64,000 bases of DNA from UBA6244 sp965140775 (GCA_965140775.1 OZ223471.1:806001-870000), one strand, 5' to 3'; shown: positions 6,951 to 16,506, counted from the stretch's first letter. Notes: generated by a model from the letters alone, not told the origin. Made by a program: numbers and translations.

Positions 6951-8768
6951 ATGAAAAAAATTTTACTATTTGTTATGGTGTTTGCCTTTGGCTATACCGT
7001 GTTTGGGCAAAATGCCTTGATGAAACAAAAGGACAGGCTGCAACAGATTAACATGCAAAAAATGGAGCCTGTAAAGGATGCTACTACTTTTACGGATATC
7101 ACTGTTAGTCCATACACAGGTAATGATCGTGATGCCGACGTAGTAATCGGTAATACAGTTTACGATCTTCAAAGTAATGCTACCATGCAACATCGAGCCT
7201 ACATGTTTCCCGACGGAACCATGAATGCCGTTTGGACTATGGGATTTGTTCCGGCCTCTTTCGCAGAACGCGGTACGGGATACAACTATTTTGATGGTAC
7301 GTCATGGGGACCTGCTCCAACCGAAAGAATTGAAGGCGAACGTGTTGGTTGGCCCGCAGTGGCACCTTACGGAGAAACCGGCGAAATTGTTTGTGTACAC
7401 ACCTCTGCTGATGGTTTGTTGTTTAGCTGGCGTCCCGTTAAAGGTGAAGGCGAATGGAGTACATTTACCCTTTATGGTCCGGCTTCAACAGGTGGTTTAA
7501 CCTGGCCTCGTATGGTTACATCCGGTGAAAATCACGAAACTGTTCATGTTATTGCTACCTTGTTCGATGAGGCATATGCCGGACAGGATGCCCCGTTATT
7601 TTACTCACGTACCAGCGATGGTGGTGTTACATGGGATCCTGAACTTGTTGTTCTTGACGGTGTTGGCCCCGACTATTCACCCGGTTATGGTGGAGATGAA
7701 TACTGCTTTGCCACACCTGTAGGTGAAACCATTGCTTTTGTGGCTTTTGGTGGTTTTACTGATGGTGTTGTAATGAAATCAACCGATAATGGCGACAACT
7801 GGGAAAGACTTCCTTTCTATAACAGTCCTGAGCCTTTCTTCGATGGTACTCAGGTGCTTCCACGTTTTGGAGGTGGCGATGCATATAATTCTGCGGCCAT
7901 TGATGCAGAAGGTAAAGTTCATGTGGCTTTTGGCCGTATGCTGCATGCTTCCGATGGCAGCGGTACCACATCATATTATCCTTATACCGATGGATTGATA
8001 TACTGGAACGAAGATATGCCTCCCCTCGACAGTGCCATGATTGGTAGCGATGTGTTCGATTTGGATAACCTGGAAGCCAATGGTTATTTGTTGGCAAGAG
8101 TTCAGGAAAATGGCGATGATACCATCGTTGGGGTAGCCACTTATCAGGCAGCACTCACTTCCATGCCGCAGTTGGTTTGCCACGAAGGTTTTATCTATGC
8201 TCAATACAGTGGTGTAAGCCTCGGATTTGATAATTCTGAGTTTAACTACCGTCATATCTGGGGAACCGTTTCCGAAGGTGATGGTCTTTGGAGTTCACCA
8301 ACCGATTACACCGGAGATGTATTCCATATCTTCAGCGAATGTGTCTTCCCTTCGAGTTCACCTACCGTTGGAACTGATATTCACACCATCTACCAAACCA
8401 GCAACATGCCTGGCATCAACCAACGTTACGAAGGTCACGATCCCATCGATAATGCCATTGTAGATCTGGCTATCCCGCTTCATGTTGGTATCAACAACAT
8501 TGAGGTAGCTCCTTTTGAAGTAGGTCAAAACGTACCTAACCCTGCCGTTGGCAATACCTCTGTTTATGTAAATGTGAAGAAAACCGGAAACATAGAGATG
8601 ACTGTTCACAATGTGCTGGGACAAGTAGTATATTCTGAAGTTCAAACAGCCAATTCACTTGGTGCACGCCACTTTGAACTGAATGTGGATAATTTTGATT
8701 CAGGATTGTATTTTTATACCATTTCCATGGACAACGCTTCCATTACAAAAAAGATGTTGGTGAAATAA
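6951..8768 (+). CDS. Secreted Asp-box protein with T9SS sorting domain (paralogue 1)
   Basis: A 605-residue secreted protein of unknown function, first of four tandem paralogues. The signal peptide is MKKILLFVMVFAFGYTVFG, followed by Gln. The body has two clear Asp-box motifs, SRTSDGGVTW (near 219) and KSTDNGDNW (near 276), which suggests a beta-propeller like those of sialidases and BNR-repeat proteins. The last ~80 residues are a T9SS type A sorting domain (VGQNVPNPAVGNTSV ... SGLYFYTISMDN ... KKMLVK). It is the most divergent and shortest copy and lacks the KAWYKT-like segment after the signal peptide. No catalytic residues are recognised, so an enzyme role is not claimed. It has its own promoter and terminator. 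Confidence 0.85.
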   Translation: MKKILLFVMVFAFGYTVFGQNALMKQKDRLQQINMQKMEPVKDATTFTDITVSPYTGNDRDADVVIGNTVYDLQSNATMQHRAYMFPDGTMNAVWTMGFVPASFAERGTGYNYFDGTSWGPAPTERIEGERVGWPAVAPYGETGEIVCVHTSADGLLFSWRPVKGEGEWSTFTLYGPASTGGLTWPRMVTSGENHETVHVIATLFDEAYAGQDAPLFYSRTSDGGVTWDPELVVLDGVGPDYSPGYGGDEYCFATPVGETIAFVAFGGFTDGVVMKSTDNGDNWERLPFYNSPEPFFDGTQVLPRFGGGDAYNSAAIDAEGKVHVAFGRMLHASDGSGTTSYYPYTDGLIYWNEDMPPLDSAMIGSDVFDLDNLEANGYLLARVQENGDDTIVGVATYQAALTSMPQLVCHEGFIYAQYSGVSLGFDNSEFNYRHIWGTVSEGDGLWSSPTDYTGDVFHIFSECVFPSSSPTVGTDIHTIYQTSNMPGINQRYEGHDPIDNAIVDLAIPLHVGINNIEVAPFEVGQNVPNPAVGNTSVYVNVKKTGNIEMTVHNVLGQVVYSEVQTANSLGARHFELNVDNFDSGLYFYTISMDNASITKKMLVK

Positions 8769-8786
8769 TCACATTTTTCCCCATTA

Positions 8787-8817
8787 CAAAAGGCCATCCA
8801 ATTCGGGTGGCCTTTTG
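8787..8817 (+). terminator. Terminator after paralogue 1
   Basis: A 13-bp near-perfect stem (8787-8799 with 8805-8817) encloses a 5-nt loop and ends in CCTTTTG. Confidence 0.8.
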
Positions 8818-8931
8818 TGCTTAAAGTAAAATTCAGGCTTATATCCTAATAATGAGCCGGTAAACCCTACGTGAAATTTTTTTTTGAAAAACGTTACCAG
8901 ACTTTTTTCAATCCAATTAAAGAATTATTAC

Positions 8932-8939
8932 TATGTTTG
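8932..8939 (+). promoter_or_regulatory. -7 box of paralogue 2
   Basis: TATGTTTG fits TAnnTTTG and lies 46 nt before the ATG. The same box in similar context precedes paralogue 3. The -33 element is not clear. Confidence 0.5.
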
Positions 8940-8985
8940 TGCTCAATAAAAAATTATCTCTATTGCTAACTTAAATGATTGAAAC

Positions 8986-10854
8986 ATGAAGAAAATTTTA
9001 CTTTTTGCCCTGGCTCTTGGCTTCATTGGCACAAGTATGGCTCAGGTACGTCAGGTACAATCAAAAGCCTGGTACAAAACGGTTGTTGCTACTGACAAAG
9101 CTGCTACCATCGACCAGGAACTGAATTTTACAGGCGAAATTAATCCCATGGTAGCCAACGACAGAGCTGCCGACATCGTGGTGGGTGAAACCTGGTACGA
9201 CTTGCAATCAAACTCATCCATGGCCAACAGAATTTATGCATTCGACGATGGTACCATTGGAGCTACCTGGACTCGTGGTATGACACCAACCACCTACGCC
9301 GACCGTGGAACCGGTTACAACTATTTTGATGGAACCAGTTGGGGTGCTTATCCTGACGAAAGAATTGAAGATGTAAAAACCGGATGGCCCAGCATTGCTC
9401 CTTATGGTGCAAATGGTGAAATTGTAGTAGCACATATGGCCTCCAATGGTTTGAAATTCAGCTGGCGCGAAAACAAAGGCGAAGGCGACTGGAATTATTT
9501 TACTCTGGAAGGTCCTGCCGAAGAACCCGGCTTGTTGTGGCCTCGTATGATTACTTCAGGCGAAAACCATGACGTGATTCACGTGATTGCAGCCGCCGGT
9601 AATGGAACAACTTACCAAGGTCTTACCATGGCCTTGTTGTATTCACGTTCAACCGATGGTGGACAAACCTGGGATCCTCAAAATGTAATCCTCGAAGGTT
9701 TGGGCTCCGACTACTGTTCAGGTTGGGGTGGTGACGATTATGCCTGGGCACAACCTGTGGGCAATACCCTGGCTTTTGTAGCCTTTGGTGGCGTGGCCGA
9801 TGGTGTGATGATGAAATCAACCGACGGTGGCGACAACTGGGTAAGAACTACTTTCTACGCCAGCCCTAATCCATTCTTTGATGGAACGGAAGGCGATTTG
9901 CCACAATGTGGTGGTGGCGACGGTTACAACGCCGTGGCCATTGATGACGAAGGTATGGTTCACGTAGCCTTTGGTCGTCAAATTCACGTGGATGATGATG
10001 TTGCTGCTGGCTGGTCATACTACCCTTACTCAGATGGTTTGGTTTACTGGAACGAAAGCATGCCTGCACTGGATACTGCTGCCATTCAAGCCGACATTCT
10101 TCCTGCTGACTGGTCAACCATGAACCTCTACCAAAGTGGCAACCTGGCTGCATGGACCCAAGACAATGGCGACGATACCCTGGTTGGTATTGCTCCTTAC
10201 TATGGTTCACTCACCTCCATGCCTCAATTGGTAATCACCCGCGACGAAAACAACGTGAAAATTGTTCAGATATTCTATTCAGCCGTTTCCGTAGGATTCG
10301 ACAATAGCGAACTCAACTTCCGTCACATCTGGGGTACTTTTACCGAAGGTGATGGCAACTGGGGACCCCAAACTGACTATACAGGTGATGTATTCCATAT
10401 TTTCAGCGAATGTGTTTTCCCAAGTGTAGCCCAACAAACTGTTGGTGGAAAATACCATGTACTTTATCAAACAGATAACATGCCCGGTAACAGCCTCCAG
10501 CCAAGTGATGCACCCAGCCATGATCCTGTGTTGAACAACATGGTTTATTTACCCGTATCTCCGCTACCGGTAAATGTGAACGAAAATGTAGCTTCTACTT
10601 TGGAAATTTCACAAAACTATCCCAACCCATTCAGCGGACAAACCTATGTTCAGGTTACTTTAAACGAATCTGCCAACCTGAGCATGGAAGTTTATACCCT
10701 GACCGGACAAAAAGTGGCCATGAACGATTATGGATATAAAACCGCAGGTTCGCACACCATCACCATCGATGGTAGCCAACTGACCACCGGTATTTATTTC
10801 TATACCATTTCTGCCGGCGACAACAAAGTTACCCGCAAAATGATGGTTGACTAG
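8986..10854 (+). CDS. Secreted Asp-box protein with T9SS sorting domain (paralogue 2)
   Basis: A 622-residue protein. The signal peptide MKKILLFALALGFIGTSMA is followed by Gln and then the segment KAWYKT shared with paralogue 3. Asp-boxes are SRSTDGGQTWDP (near 220) and KSTDGGDNW (near 277). Strongly conserved blocks include GGGDGYNAVAIDDEG and YYPYSDGLVYWNE (near 305-365). The C-terminal sorting domain runs from ISQNYPNPFSGQ to VTRKMMVD. Its middle is closest at the DNA level to paralogue 3, while its last ~130 bases are closest to paralogue 4. The protein is probably exported through the outer membrane by T9SS and anchored or released there. The substrate is unknown. Confidence 0.87.
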   Translation: MKKILLFALALGFIGTSMAQVRQVQSKAWYKTVVATDKAATIDQELNFTGEINPMVANDRAADIVVGETWYDLQSNSSMANRIYAFDDGTIGATWTRGMTPTTYADRGTGYNYFDGTSWGAYPDERIEDVKTGWPSIAPYGANGEIVVAHMASNGLKFSWRENKGEGDWNYFTLEGPAEEPGLLWPRMITSGENHDVIHVIAAAGNGTTYQGLTMALLYSRSTDGGQTWDPQNVILEGLGSDYCSGWGGDDYAWAQPVGNTLAFVAFGGVADGVMMKSTDGGDNWVRTTFYASPNPFFDGTEGDLPQCGGGDGYNAVAIDDEGMVHVAFGRQIHVDDDVAAGWSYYPYSDGLVYWNESMPALDTAAIQADILPADWSTMNLYQSGNLAAWTQDNGDDTLVGIAPYYGSLTSMPQLVITRDENNVKIVQIFYSAVSVGFDNSELNFRHIWGTFTEGDGNWGPQTDYTGDVFHIFSECVFPSVAQQTVGGKYHVLYQTDNMPGNSLQPSDAPSHDPVLNNMVYLPVSPLPVNVNENVASTLEISQNYPNPFSGQTYVQVTLNESANLSMEVYTLTGQKVAMNDYGYKTAGSHTITIDGSQLTTGIYFYTISAGDNKVTRKMMVD

Positions 10855-10875
10855 TTCAATCAACACACATAACTT

Positions 10876-10909
10876 GAAAAAGGGGCTTCCATTGGAAGCC
10901 CCTTTTTTT
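10876..10909 (+). terminator. Terminator after paralogue 2
   Basis: GGGGCTTCC-ATT-GGAAGCCCC (10882-10902) is flanked by an A run before and seven T residues after, a strong intrinsic terminator. Confidence 0.88.
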
Positions 10910-11082
10910 GTTTTATACAGTAATAGTGACAAGCGGGTGCTCGCGCCGGTTTGGGGGTAGCGTTTCTTCGCTGGGGCTCACCAGGACAATTACTACTTGA
11001 TAACCATTATCGATTATTGGGTGATGAAAACCTCTGCTCACAACAATCCTAATCCCTCCTATGATTTTTAAAGAAATAATGT

Positions 11083-11090
11083 TATGTTTG
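11083..11090 (+). promoter_or_regulatory. -7 box of paralogue 3
   Basis: TATGTTTG fits TAnnTTTG, 45 nt before the ATG, almost the same distance as for paralogue 2. No clear -33 element is visible. Confidence 0.5.
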
Positions 11091-11135
11091 TAACGCTGTT
11101 ATCGAAAAAACGAAATCACTTAACATCATACCAAC

Positions 11136-13010
11136 ATGAAGAAATCCTTACTTTTTATCATGACCATGGCAATTGCGGTAGCTGCGGTTGCTCAGGTGAG
11201 TCAGTACCACCCGAAAGCCTGGTACAAAACCATTAAACAAACCGACCGCGTGGCCACCGACCAACCTGCAAGTACATTTGCCATCCATCAAAATCCCACT
11301 GTTGCCAGCCCCCTCGCTGCGGACATTGTAATCGGTGAAACCTGGTACGACAATCAAACCAACTCAGGTATGGGCAACCGTGTCATTGCTTTTGAAGATG
11401 GCACCATAGCCGCCACCTGGATTTTGGGTATGACTCCCACTACCTATGCCGACAGGGGCACCGGTTATAATTACAACGATGGAAGTGGCTGGGGTCCCAT
11501 TCCGGCCGAACGCATCGAAGCTACCCGCACCGGATGGCCATCCATTGCCCCATATGGGACCAATGGTGAAATCGTGTGTGCCCATTCCGGTGGAACCGAC
11601 GGACTTATCTTCAGTTGGCGCGAAAACAAAGGCGAAGGCGACTGGAATTATTTTAATCTTCCCGGACCGGCTGCCCAACCCGACCTGCTGTGGCCCAAAA
11701 TGATTACCACCGGAGAGAACAACGATGTAATACATGTAATTGCCTGCGCCGGTAGTGCAGTTGTGTACGAAGGTCTCAACATGGCATTACTCTACTCACG
11801 CTCCACCGACGGCGGTCAAACCTGGGATCCCGAAAATGTGATCCTCGAAGGTATGGGTTCCGACTACACAAGTGGTTGGGGTGGTGATGATTATGCCTGG
11901 GCACATCCCGTGGGTAACACCATCGCTTTTGTGGCTTTTGGTGGTATCAAAGACGGTATCGTCATGAAATCAACCGACAATGGCGACAATTGGGAACGTA
12001 TCATGTTTTACGAAAGTCCAGACCCTTTCTTCGACGGAAATGGTGGCAACTTGCCCAAATGTGGAGGTGGCGATGGCTACAATGCCATCGCACTGGATAA
12101 TGAGGGCATGGTGCATGTGGCTTTTGGAAGACAAATACACATTGATGATACTCCTGATGATGCCTCCTGGTCATATTACCCCTATTCGGATGGATTGGTC
12201 TATTGGAATGAGGAGATGCCCGTGCTCGACACCGCCATGATACAAGCGGATATTCTGCCCGAGGACTGGACAACCATGAACCTTTACCAAAATGGAATGC
12301 TGGCTGCCTGGACCCAATCCAACGGACAGGATACGCTGGTGGGTGTTGCCACCTATTATGCTTCACTTACCAGTATGCCCCAACTGGTCATCACCTACGA
12401 TGCCATGGGAACCCGGATTGTTCAAGTGTTTTATTCGGCCGTTTCAGTGGGCTTCGACAACAGTGAGTACAATTTCCGTCATATCTGGGGCCGATTTACG
12501 GAAGGCGACGGAAGGTTTAGCGAATTTGTAGATTACACAGGCGATGTATATCATATTTTCAGTGAATGTGTATATCCGGCTGTGCCACAAACCATGCCCG
12601 ACCAAACCTACCATATTCTGTATCAAACAGATAATATACCCGGTAACAGTATTCAACCTACCGACGACCCCATGCACGATCCTGTGCTCAACAACATGGT
12701 GTATCTCCCCATCAGTCCTTTGGCTGTAACTGTTTCTAATCCATCGAGTCAGCCGTTGGAAGTAAGTCAGAACTATCCCAATCCTGCCAAAGGTCTTACC
12801 TATATCACCGTGAACCTGCAAAAAACCGACAACCTGAGTCTTGAGGTCTATACCCTTACCGGACAAAAGGTGATGAGTGAAGATTACGGATTAAAATCTG
12901 CAGGGAGTCACACTATTACGATTAATGCCAGCTCGTTAACTTCAGGTATTTATTTTTATACCATTGCAGCAGGCGAACAAACTGTAACCCATAAAATGAT
13001 GGTGGAATAA
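11136..13010 (+). CDS. Secreted Asp-box protein with T9SS sorting domain (paralogue 3)
   Basis: A 624-residue protein. The signal peptide MKKSLLFIMTMAIAVAAVA is followed by Gln, then KAWYKT. The Asp-boxes are SRSTDGGQTWDP (near 226) and KSTDNGDNW (near 280). The blocks GGGDGYNAIALDNEG and YYPYSDGLVYWNE are shared with paralogues 2 and 4. The sorting domain begins VSQNYPNPAKG and ends VTHKMMVE. Its C-terminal DNA differs clearly from paralogues 2 and 4. It has its own terminator, so the array is not one operon. No enzymatic function can be assigned. Confidence 0.87.
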   Translation: MKKSLLFIMTMAIAVAAVAQVSQYHPKAWYKTIKQTDRVATDQPASTFAIHQNPTVASPLAADIVIGETWYDNQTNSGMGNRVIAFEDGTIAATWILGMTPTTYADRGTGYNYNDGSGWGPIPAERIEATRTGWPSIAPYGTNGEIVCAHSGGTDGLIFSWRENKGEGDWNYFNLPGPAAQPDLLWPKMITTGENNDVIHVIACAGSAVVYEGLNMALLYSRSTDGGQTWDPENVILEGMGSDYTSGWGGDDYAWAHPVGNTIAFVAFGGIKDGIVMKSTDNGDNWERIMFYESPDPFFDGNGGNLPKCGGGDGYNAIALDNEGMVHVAFGRQIHIDDTPDDASWSYYPYSDGLVYWNEEMPVLDTAMIQADILPEDWTTMNLYQNGMLAAWTQSNGQDTLVGVATYYASLTSMPQLVITYDAMGTRIVQVFYSAVSVGFDNSEYNFRHIWGRFTEGDGRFSEFVDYTGDVYHIFSECVYPAVPQTMPDQTYHILYQTDNIPGNSIQPTDDPMHDPVLNNMVYLPISPLAVTVSNPSSQPLEVSQNYPNPAKGLTYITVNLQKTDNLSLEVYTLTGQKVMSEDYGLKSAGSHTITINASSLTSGIYFYTIAAGEQTVTHKMMVE

Positions 13011-13033
13011 CCCCCTGTCAATACACGAAAGTT

Positions 13034-13069
13034 AAAAAGAGGTTTCCTGTGGGGAGCCTCTTTTTTTTC
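13034..13069 (+). terminator. Terminator after paralogue 3
   Basis: A stem of AAGAGGTTTCC with GGGAGCCTCTT (one G-T mismatch region) has a 4-nt loop and is followed by a long T run. Confidence 0.82.
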
Positions 13070-13238
13070 TTGCAACCTAAGCAACCTTTTAATTTTATTA
13101 TGGTCATAATACCAGTGCAAATTTGAAGAGAAGGGTTCGTTTGCTGTGTTATAGAGCAGGTGTGAAGTATGGATTTGCGCCTTTTTTAAAGAAAACCATT
13201 CTCAATATTATTAATGTAAAACTAATTTTTAAGTTATC

Positions 13239-15116
13239 ATGAAAAAATTACTACTCGTGGTGATGGCGTTGAGTTTCTTCGCAACTTCGTTTGCTCAGCT
13301 TCGCCAGATGTCACCAAAAAAATGGTACAACAGTGTTACCGTGCAGGACAGAGCTCCTCAAACCGATCCACAGTCGTTTACATCAGAAATAAACACGACT
13401 GTAAACAATTCAAGACAAGCCGATATCGTGGTTGGTGAAACCTGGTACGATTTGCAATCCAACTCATCCATGTGTAACCGTATTTATGCCTACGAAGATG
13501 GTACCATTGGTGCTACATGGACTCGTGGCATGACCCCAACGGCATACGCCGATCGCGGAACCGGATACAACTACAACAATGGTTCTGCCTGGGGTGCTTA
13601 CCCAACGGAAAGAATTGAAGACCAAAAAACCGGTTGGCCAAATTACGCACCTTATGGTGCCAATGGTGAAATTGTTTGTGCACATTCTGTTAATGATGGC
13701 TTGTACTTTAGCTGGCGTGAAAACAAAGGTGAAGGCGACTGGAATTATTTCAATCTGGTAGGTCCTGCCGGACACGAAGATATCCTGTGGCCCAGAATGA
13801 TTACCTCCGGTGAAAACCACGAAATCATTCACGTGATTTGTGTAACTCCCGGAACAGGAAATCAAGGTACTGTATATGAAGGTCTTGATGGTGCTTTGCT
13901 GTACTCACGTTCTTCTGACGGTGGCCAAACCTGGGATCCCCAAAACGTGATTCTTGAAGGTGTTAACTCCGACTACACCAGCGGTTGGGGCGGCGACGAC
14001 TATGCTTTTGCAGCTCCTCAAGGCAACACCCTGGCGTTTTTTGCTTTTGGCGGAATCAGAGATGGTGTCATCATGAAATCAACGGACGGTGGCGACAACT
14101 GGGAAAGAATGTTGGTGTATGAAAGCCCTATGCCATTCTTCACAGGCAACGAAGGAACCCTGCCAAAATGTGGTGGTGGCGACGGATACAATGCCATTGC
14201 CATTGATGATGAAGGCCTGGTTCATGCAGCTTTTGGCCGTCAGGTACATATGGATGACACTCCCGATGATGCTAAATGGTCGTACTACCCATATTCGGAT
14301 GGTTTGGTTTATTGGCGTGAAGGCATGCCTGCTTTGGATACTGCCGATATTTTGGCTGATATCATTCCCGAAGATTGGGAAACAACTTCTTTGTACCAAA
14401 ACGGAAATCTGGCCGCATGGGTACAACCCAGTGGCGAAGATACCATCGTTGGTTTGCCTTATTATGGCGCCAGCATGACCACCATGCCTCAAATCGTAAC
14501 CATGCGCGACGAAAATGATGTAAAAATTGTTCAGGTAATATACAGTGCCATTTCTGTTGGATTCGACAACAGCGAACTTAACTTCCACCACATCTGGGGT
14601 CGTTTCACCGAAGTTGATGACAACTGGAGCGAATTTACCGATTACACAGGAGACGTATTCCATATCTTCAGTGAGTGTGCCTACCCAAGTGTGGCACCTA
14701 AAGCAGTTGGTGGCAAAATCCATGTGTTGTATCAAAACGACAACATGCCCGGAACCAGCATCCAGCCCGATCCACCAGAGCACGATCCGGTATTGAACAC
14801 TATGGTTTATCTGCCCATCAGTCCGCTGCCGGTAAATGTGGAAGAAAATCCTGCCCAATCGCTGGAAATTTCTCAAAACTATCCTAATCCCTTCAACGGT
14901 ACTACCTATGTAAGTGTGGATATGAACGAATCTGCTAACCTGAGCCTGGAAGTTTATACCCTAACCGGACAAAAAGTAGCCATGAACGACTATGGTTTCA
15001 AAACAGCCGGTTCGCACACCATCACCATCGATGGAAGTCAATTGACCACCGGTATTTATTTTTATACCATCACCGCCGGCGAAAGCAAAGTAACCCGCAA
15101 AATGATGGTTGACTAA
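13239..15116 (+). CDS. Secreted Asp-box protein with T9SS sorting domain (paralogue 4)
   Basis: A 625-residue protein. The signal peptide MKKLLLVVMALSFFATSFA is followed by Gln, then KKWYNS, a variant of the KAWYKT segment. Asp-boxes are SRSSDGGQTWDP (near 224) and KSTDGGDNW (near 280). The conserved GGGDGYNAIAIDDEG and YYPYSDGLVYW blocks are present. The sorting domain begins ISQNYPNPFNG and ends VTRKMMVD; its DNA is nearly identical over long runs to that of paralogue 2, which is not its neighbour. No Bacteroidota-type promoter box could be fixed upstream (13070-13238). It ends at a terminator probably shared with convergent murA. Confidence 0.87.
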   Translation: MKKLLLVVMALSFFATSFAQLRQMSPKKWYNSVTVQDRAPQTDPQSFTSEINTTVNNSRQADIVVGETWYDLQSNSSMCNRIYAYEDGTIGATWTRGMTPTAYADRGTGYNYNNGSAWGAYPTERIEDQKTGWPNYAPYGANGEIVCAHSVNDGLYFSWRENKGEGDWNYFNLVGPAGHEDILWPRMITSGENHEIIHVICVTPGTGNQGTVYEGLDGALLYSRSSDGGQTWDPQNVILEGVNSDYTSGWGGDDYAFAAPQGNTLAFFAFGGIRDGVIMKSTDGGDNWERMLVYESPMPFFTGNEGTLPKCGGGDGYNAIAIDDEGLVHAAFGRQVHMDDTPDDAKWSYYPYSDGLVYWREGMPALDTADILADIIPEDWETTSLYQNGNLAAWVQPSGEDTIVGLPYYGASMTTMPQIVTMRDENDVKIVQVIYSAISVGFDNSELNFHHIWGRFTEVDDNWSEFTDYTGDVFHIFSECAYPSVAPKAVGGKIHVLYQNDNMPGTSIQPDPPEHDPVLNTMVYLPISPLPVNVEENPAQSLEISQNYPNPFNGTTYVSVDMNESANLSLEVYTLTGQKVAMNDYGFKTAGSHTITIDGSQLTTGIYFYTITAGESKVTRKMMVD

Positions 15117-15136
15117 TAAATCAACTTGATATATTG

Positions 15137-15169
15137 AAAAAAGGCTCTCATGTTGAGAGCCTTTTTTTT
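15137..15169. terminator. Bidirectional terminator between paralogue 4 and murA
   Basis: AAGGCTCTCA-TGT-TGAGAGCCTT is flanked by A residues on the left and T residues on the right, so it can work on both strands for the convergent genes. Confidence 0.85.
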
Positions 15170-15201
15170 ATGTTGAATTTGAGGAAAATGTTCCTCTATG
15201 A

Positions 15202-16506
15202 CTAAAGTCTGTCAATCACGGCACCCAATTTTTGCAGCCTCCCTTCAATATTCTGATAACCGCGGTCAATTTGTTCAATGTTGTCGATGATGCTGGTGCC
15301 TTGTGCCGACAGGGCGGCAATAAGCAATGCAACTCCGGCTCTGATGTCGGGGGAGCTCATCCTGATACCACGCAGGGGAGTGGTGTGATTGAGTCCGATG
15401 ACCGTGGCCCGGTGGGGGTCGCAGAGAATGATGCGGGCACCCATATCAATGAGCTTATCCACGAAAAATAGCCGGCTTTCAAACATTTTTTGGTGAATGA
15501 GTACGCTTCCCTCGGCCTGAATGGCTGTCACCAACACAATGCTGATAAGGTCGGGAGTAAAGCCAGGCCAGGGTGCATCGGCAATGTTCATGATCGAACC
15601 ATCGATGAAGGTTTCGATACTGTAATTGTTGAGGCGAGGAACCAGTATGTTTTTTCCCTTTTGTTCAATGGGGATGCCGAGTTTGCCAAAAGTTCCCGGA
15701 ATCATGCCGAGATCGTCCATGTTGACATTGTTGATGGTGATTTCCGATTGGGTCATGGCGGCCAAACCAATGAAACTTCCCACCTCAATCATATCGGCAA
15801 GCATGGTATGGTCGGTGCCCGAAAGGCTCGTTACTCCTTCGATGGTGAGTAAGTTGCTACCGATGCCGCTGATACGTGCTCCCATCTGGTTCAGCATTTT
15901 GCTCAGCTGTATCAGGTAGGGTTCGCAGGCAGCATTAAAAATGGTGGTGGTACCCTCTGCCATCACTGCTGCCATTAATATGTTGGCCGTTCCCGTTACC
16001 GAAGCCTCTTCGAGCAGCATATATGCTCCCGACAATTTCGATGCCGTTACCTGATAGCTTTTTTTATCCTGATGGTATTCAAAGTGTACACCCAGCTTCT
16101 GCAAACCGATAAAATGGGTGTCCAGACGCCTTCTGCCAATTTTGTCTCCCCCGGGCTGTGGTAGGGTTCCTTTACCAAAGCGTGCCAACAATGGTCCCAG
16201 TATCATCACCGAACCGCGAATGGAGGTCGCTTTTTGGTAAAACTCCTCGGTGTCCATATAGTCCATGTCCACGTTGGCTGCCTGAAACTTCCAAACAGAT
16301 TCTTCCGGATTGGATACCTCCACGCCAAGGCCTTTCAACAGTTCTATCAATCGATTCACATCGCTGATGTTGGGAACGTTGCGTAAGGTAATTTCGTTTT
16401 CGGTAAGCAACACCGCGCACAGTATCTGTAGTGCTTCGTTTTTGGCCCCCTGGGGGTCGATTGATCCGGAGAGCTGATTTCCGCCGATTATTTTAAAGGA
16501 TGCCAT
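15202..16506 (-). CDS. murA: UDP-N-acetylglucosamine 1-carboxyvinyltransferase
   Basis: MurA transfers enolpyruvate from PEP to UDP-GlcNAc, the first committed step of peptidoglycan synthesis. The 434 residues cover the full family length, starting with FKIIGGNQLSGSIDPQGAKNEAL, which contains the conserved Lys-Asn pair. The mobile loop reads PQPGGDKIGRRRLDTHF, so the usual catalytic Cys (C115 in E. coli) is Asp, here residue 121. Asp-type MurA enzymes are known to be active and insensitive to fosfomycin. A terminator-like hairpin (16556-16587) lies between it and the upstream DUF4290 gene, so the two may be only partly co-transcribed. Confidence 0.94.
   Translation of the reverse strand: MASFKIIGGNQLSGSIDPQGAKNEALQILCAVLLTENEITLRNVPNISDVNRLIELLKGLGVEVSNPEESVWKFQAANVDMDYMDTEEFYQKATSIRGSVMILGPLLARFGKGTLPQPGGDKIGRRRLDTHFIGLQKLGVHFEYHQDKKSYQVTASKLSGAYMLLEEASVTGTANILMAAVMAEGTTTIFNAACEPYLIQLSKMLNQMGARISGIGSNLLTIEGVTSLSGTDHTMLADMIEVGSFIGLAAMTQSEITINNVNMDDLGMIPGTFGKLGIPIEQKGKNILVPRLNNYSIETFIDGSIMNIADAPWPGFTPDLISIVLVTAIQAEGSVLIHQKMFESRLFFVDKLIDMGARIILCDPHRATVIGLNHTTPLRGIRMSSPDIRAGVALLIAALSAQGTSIIDNIEQIDRGYQNIEGRLQKLGAVIDRL

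Noticed and set aside
14079..14876. 265-codon minus-strand frame over Asp-box paralogue 4
   Set aside because: It is an antisense shadow of a repeat-rich coding sequence, with no promoter or family match.
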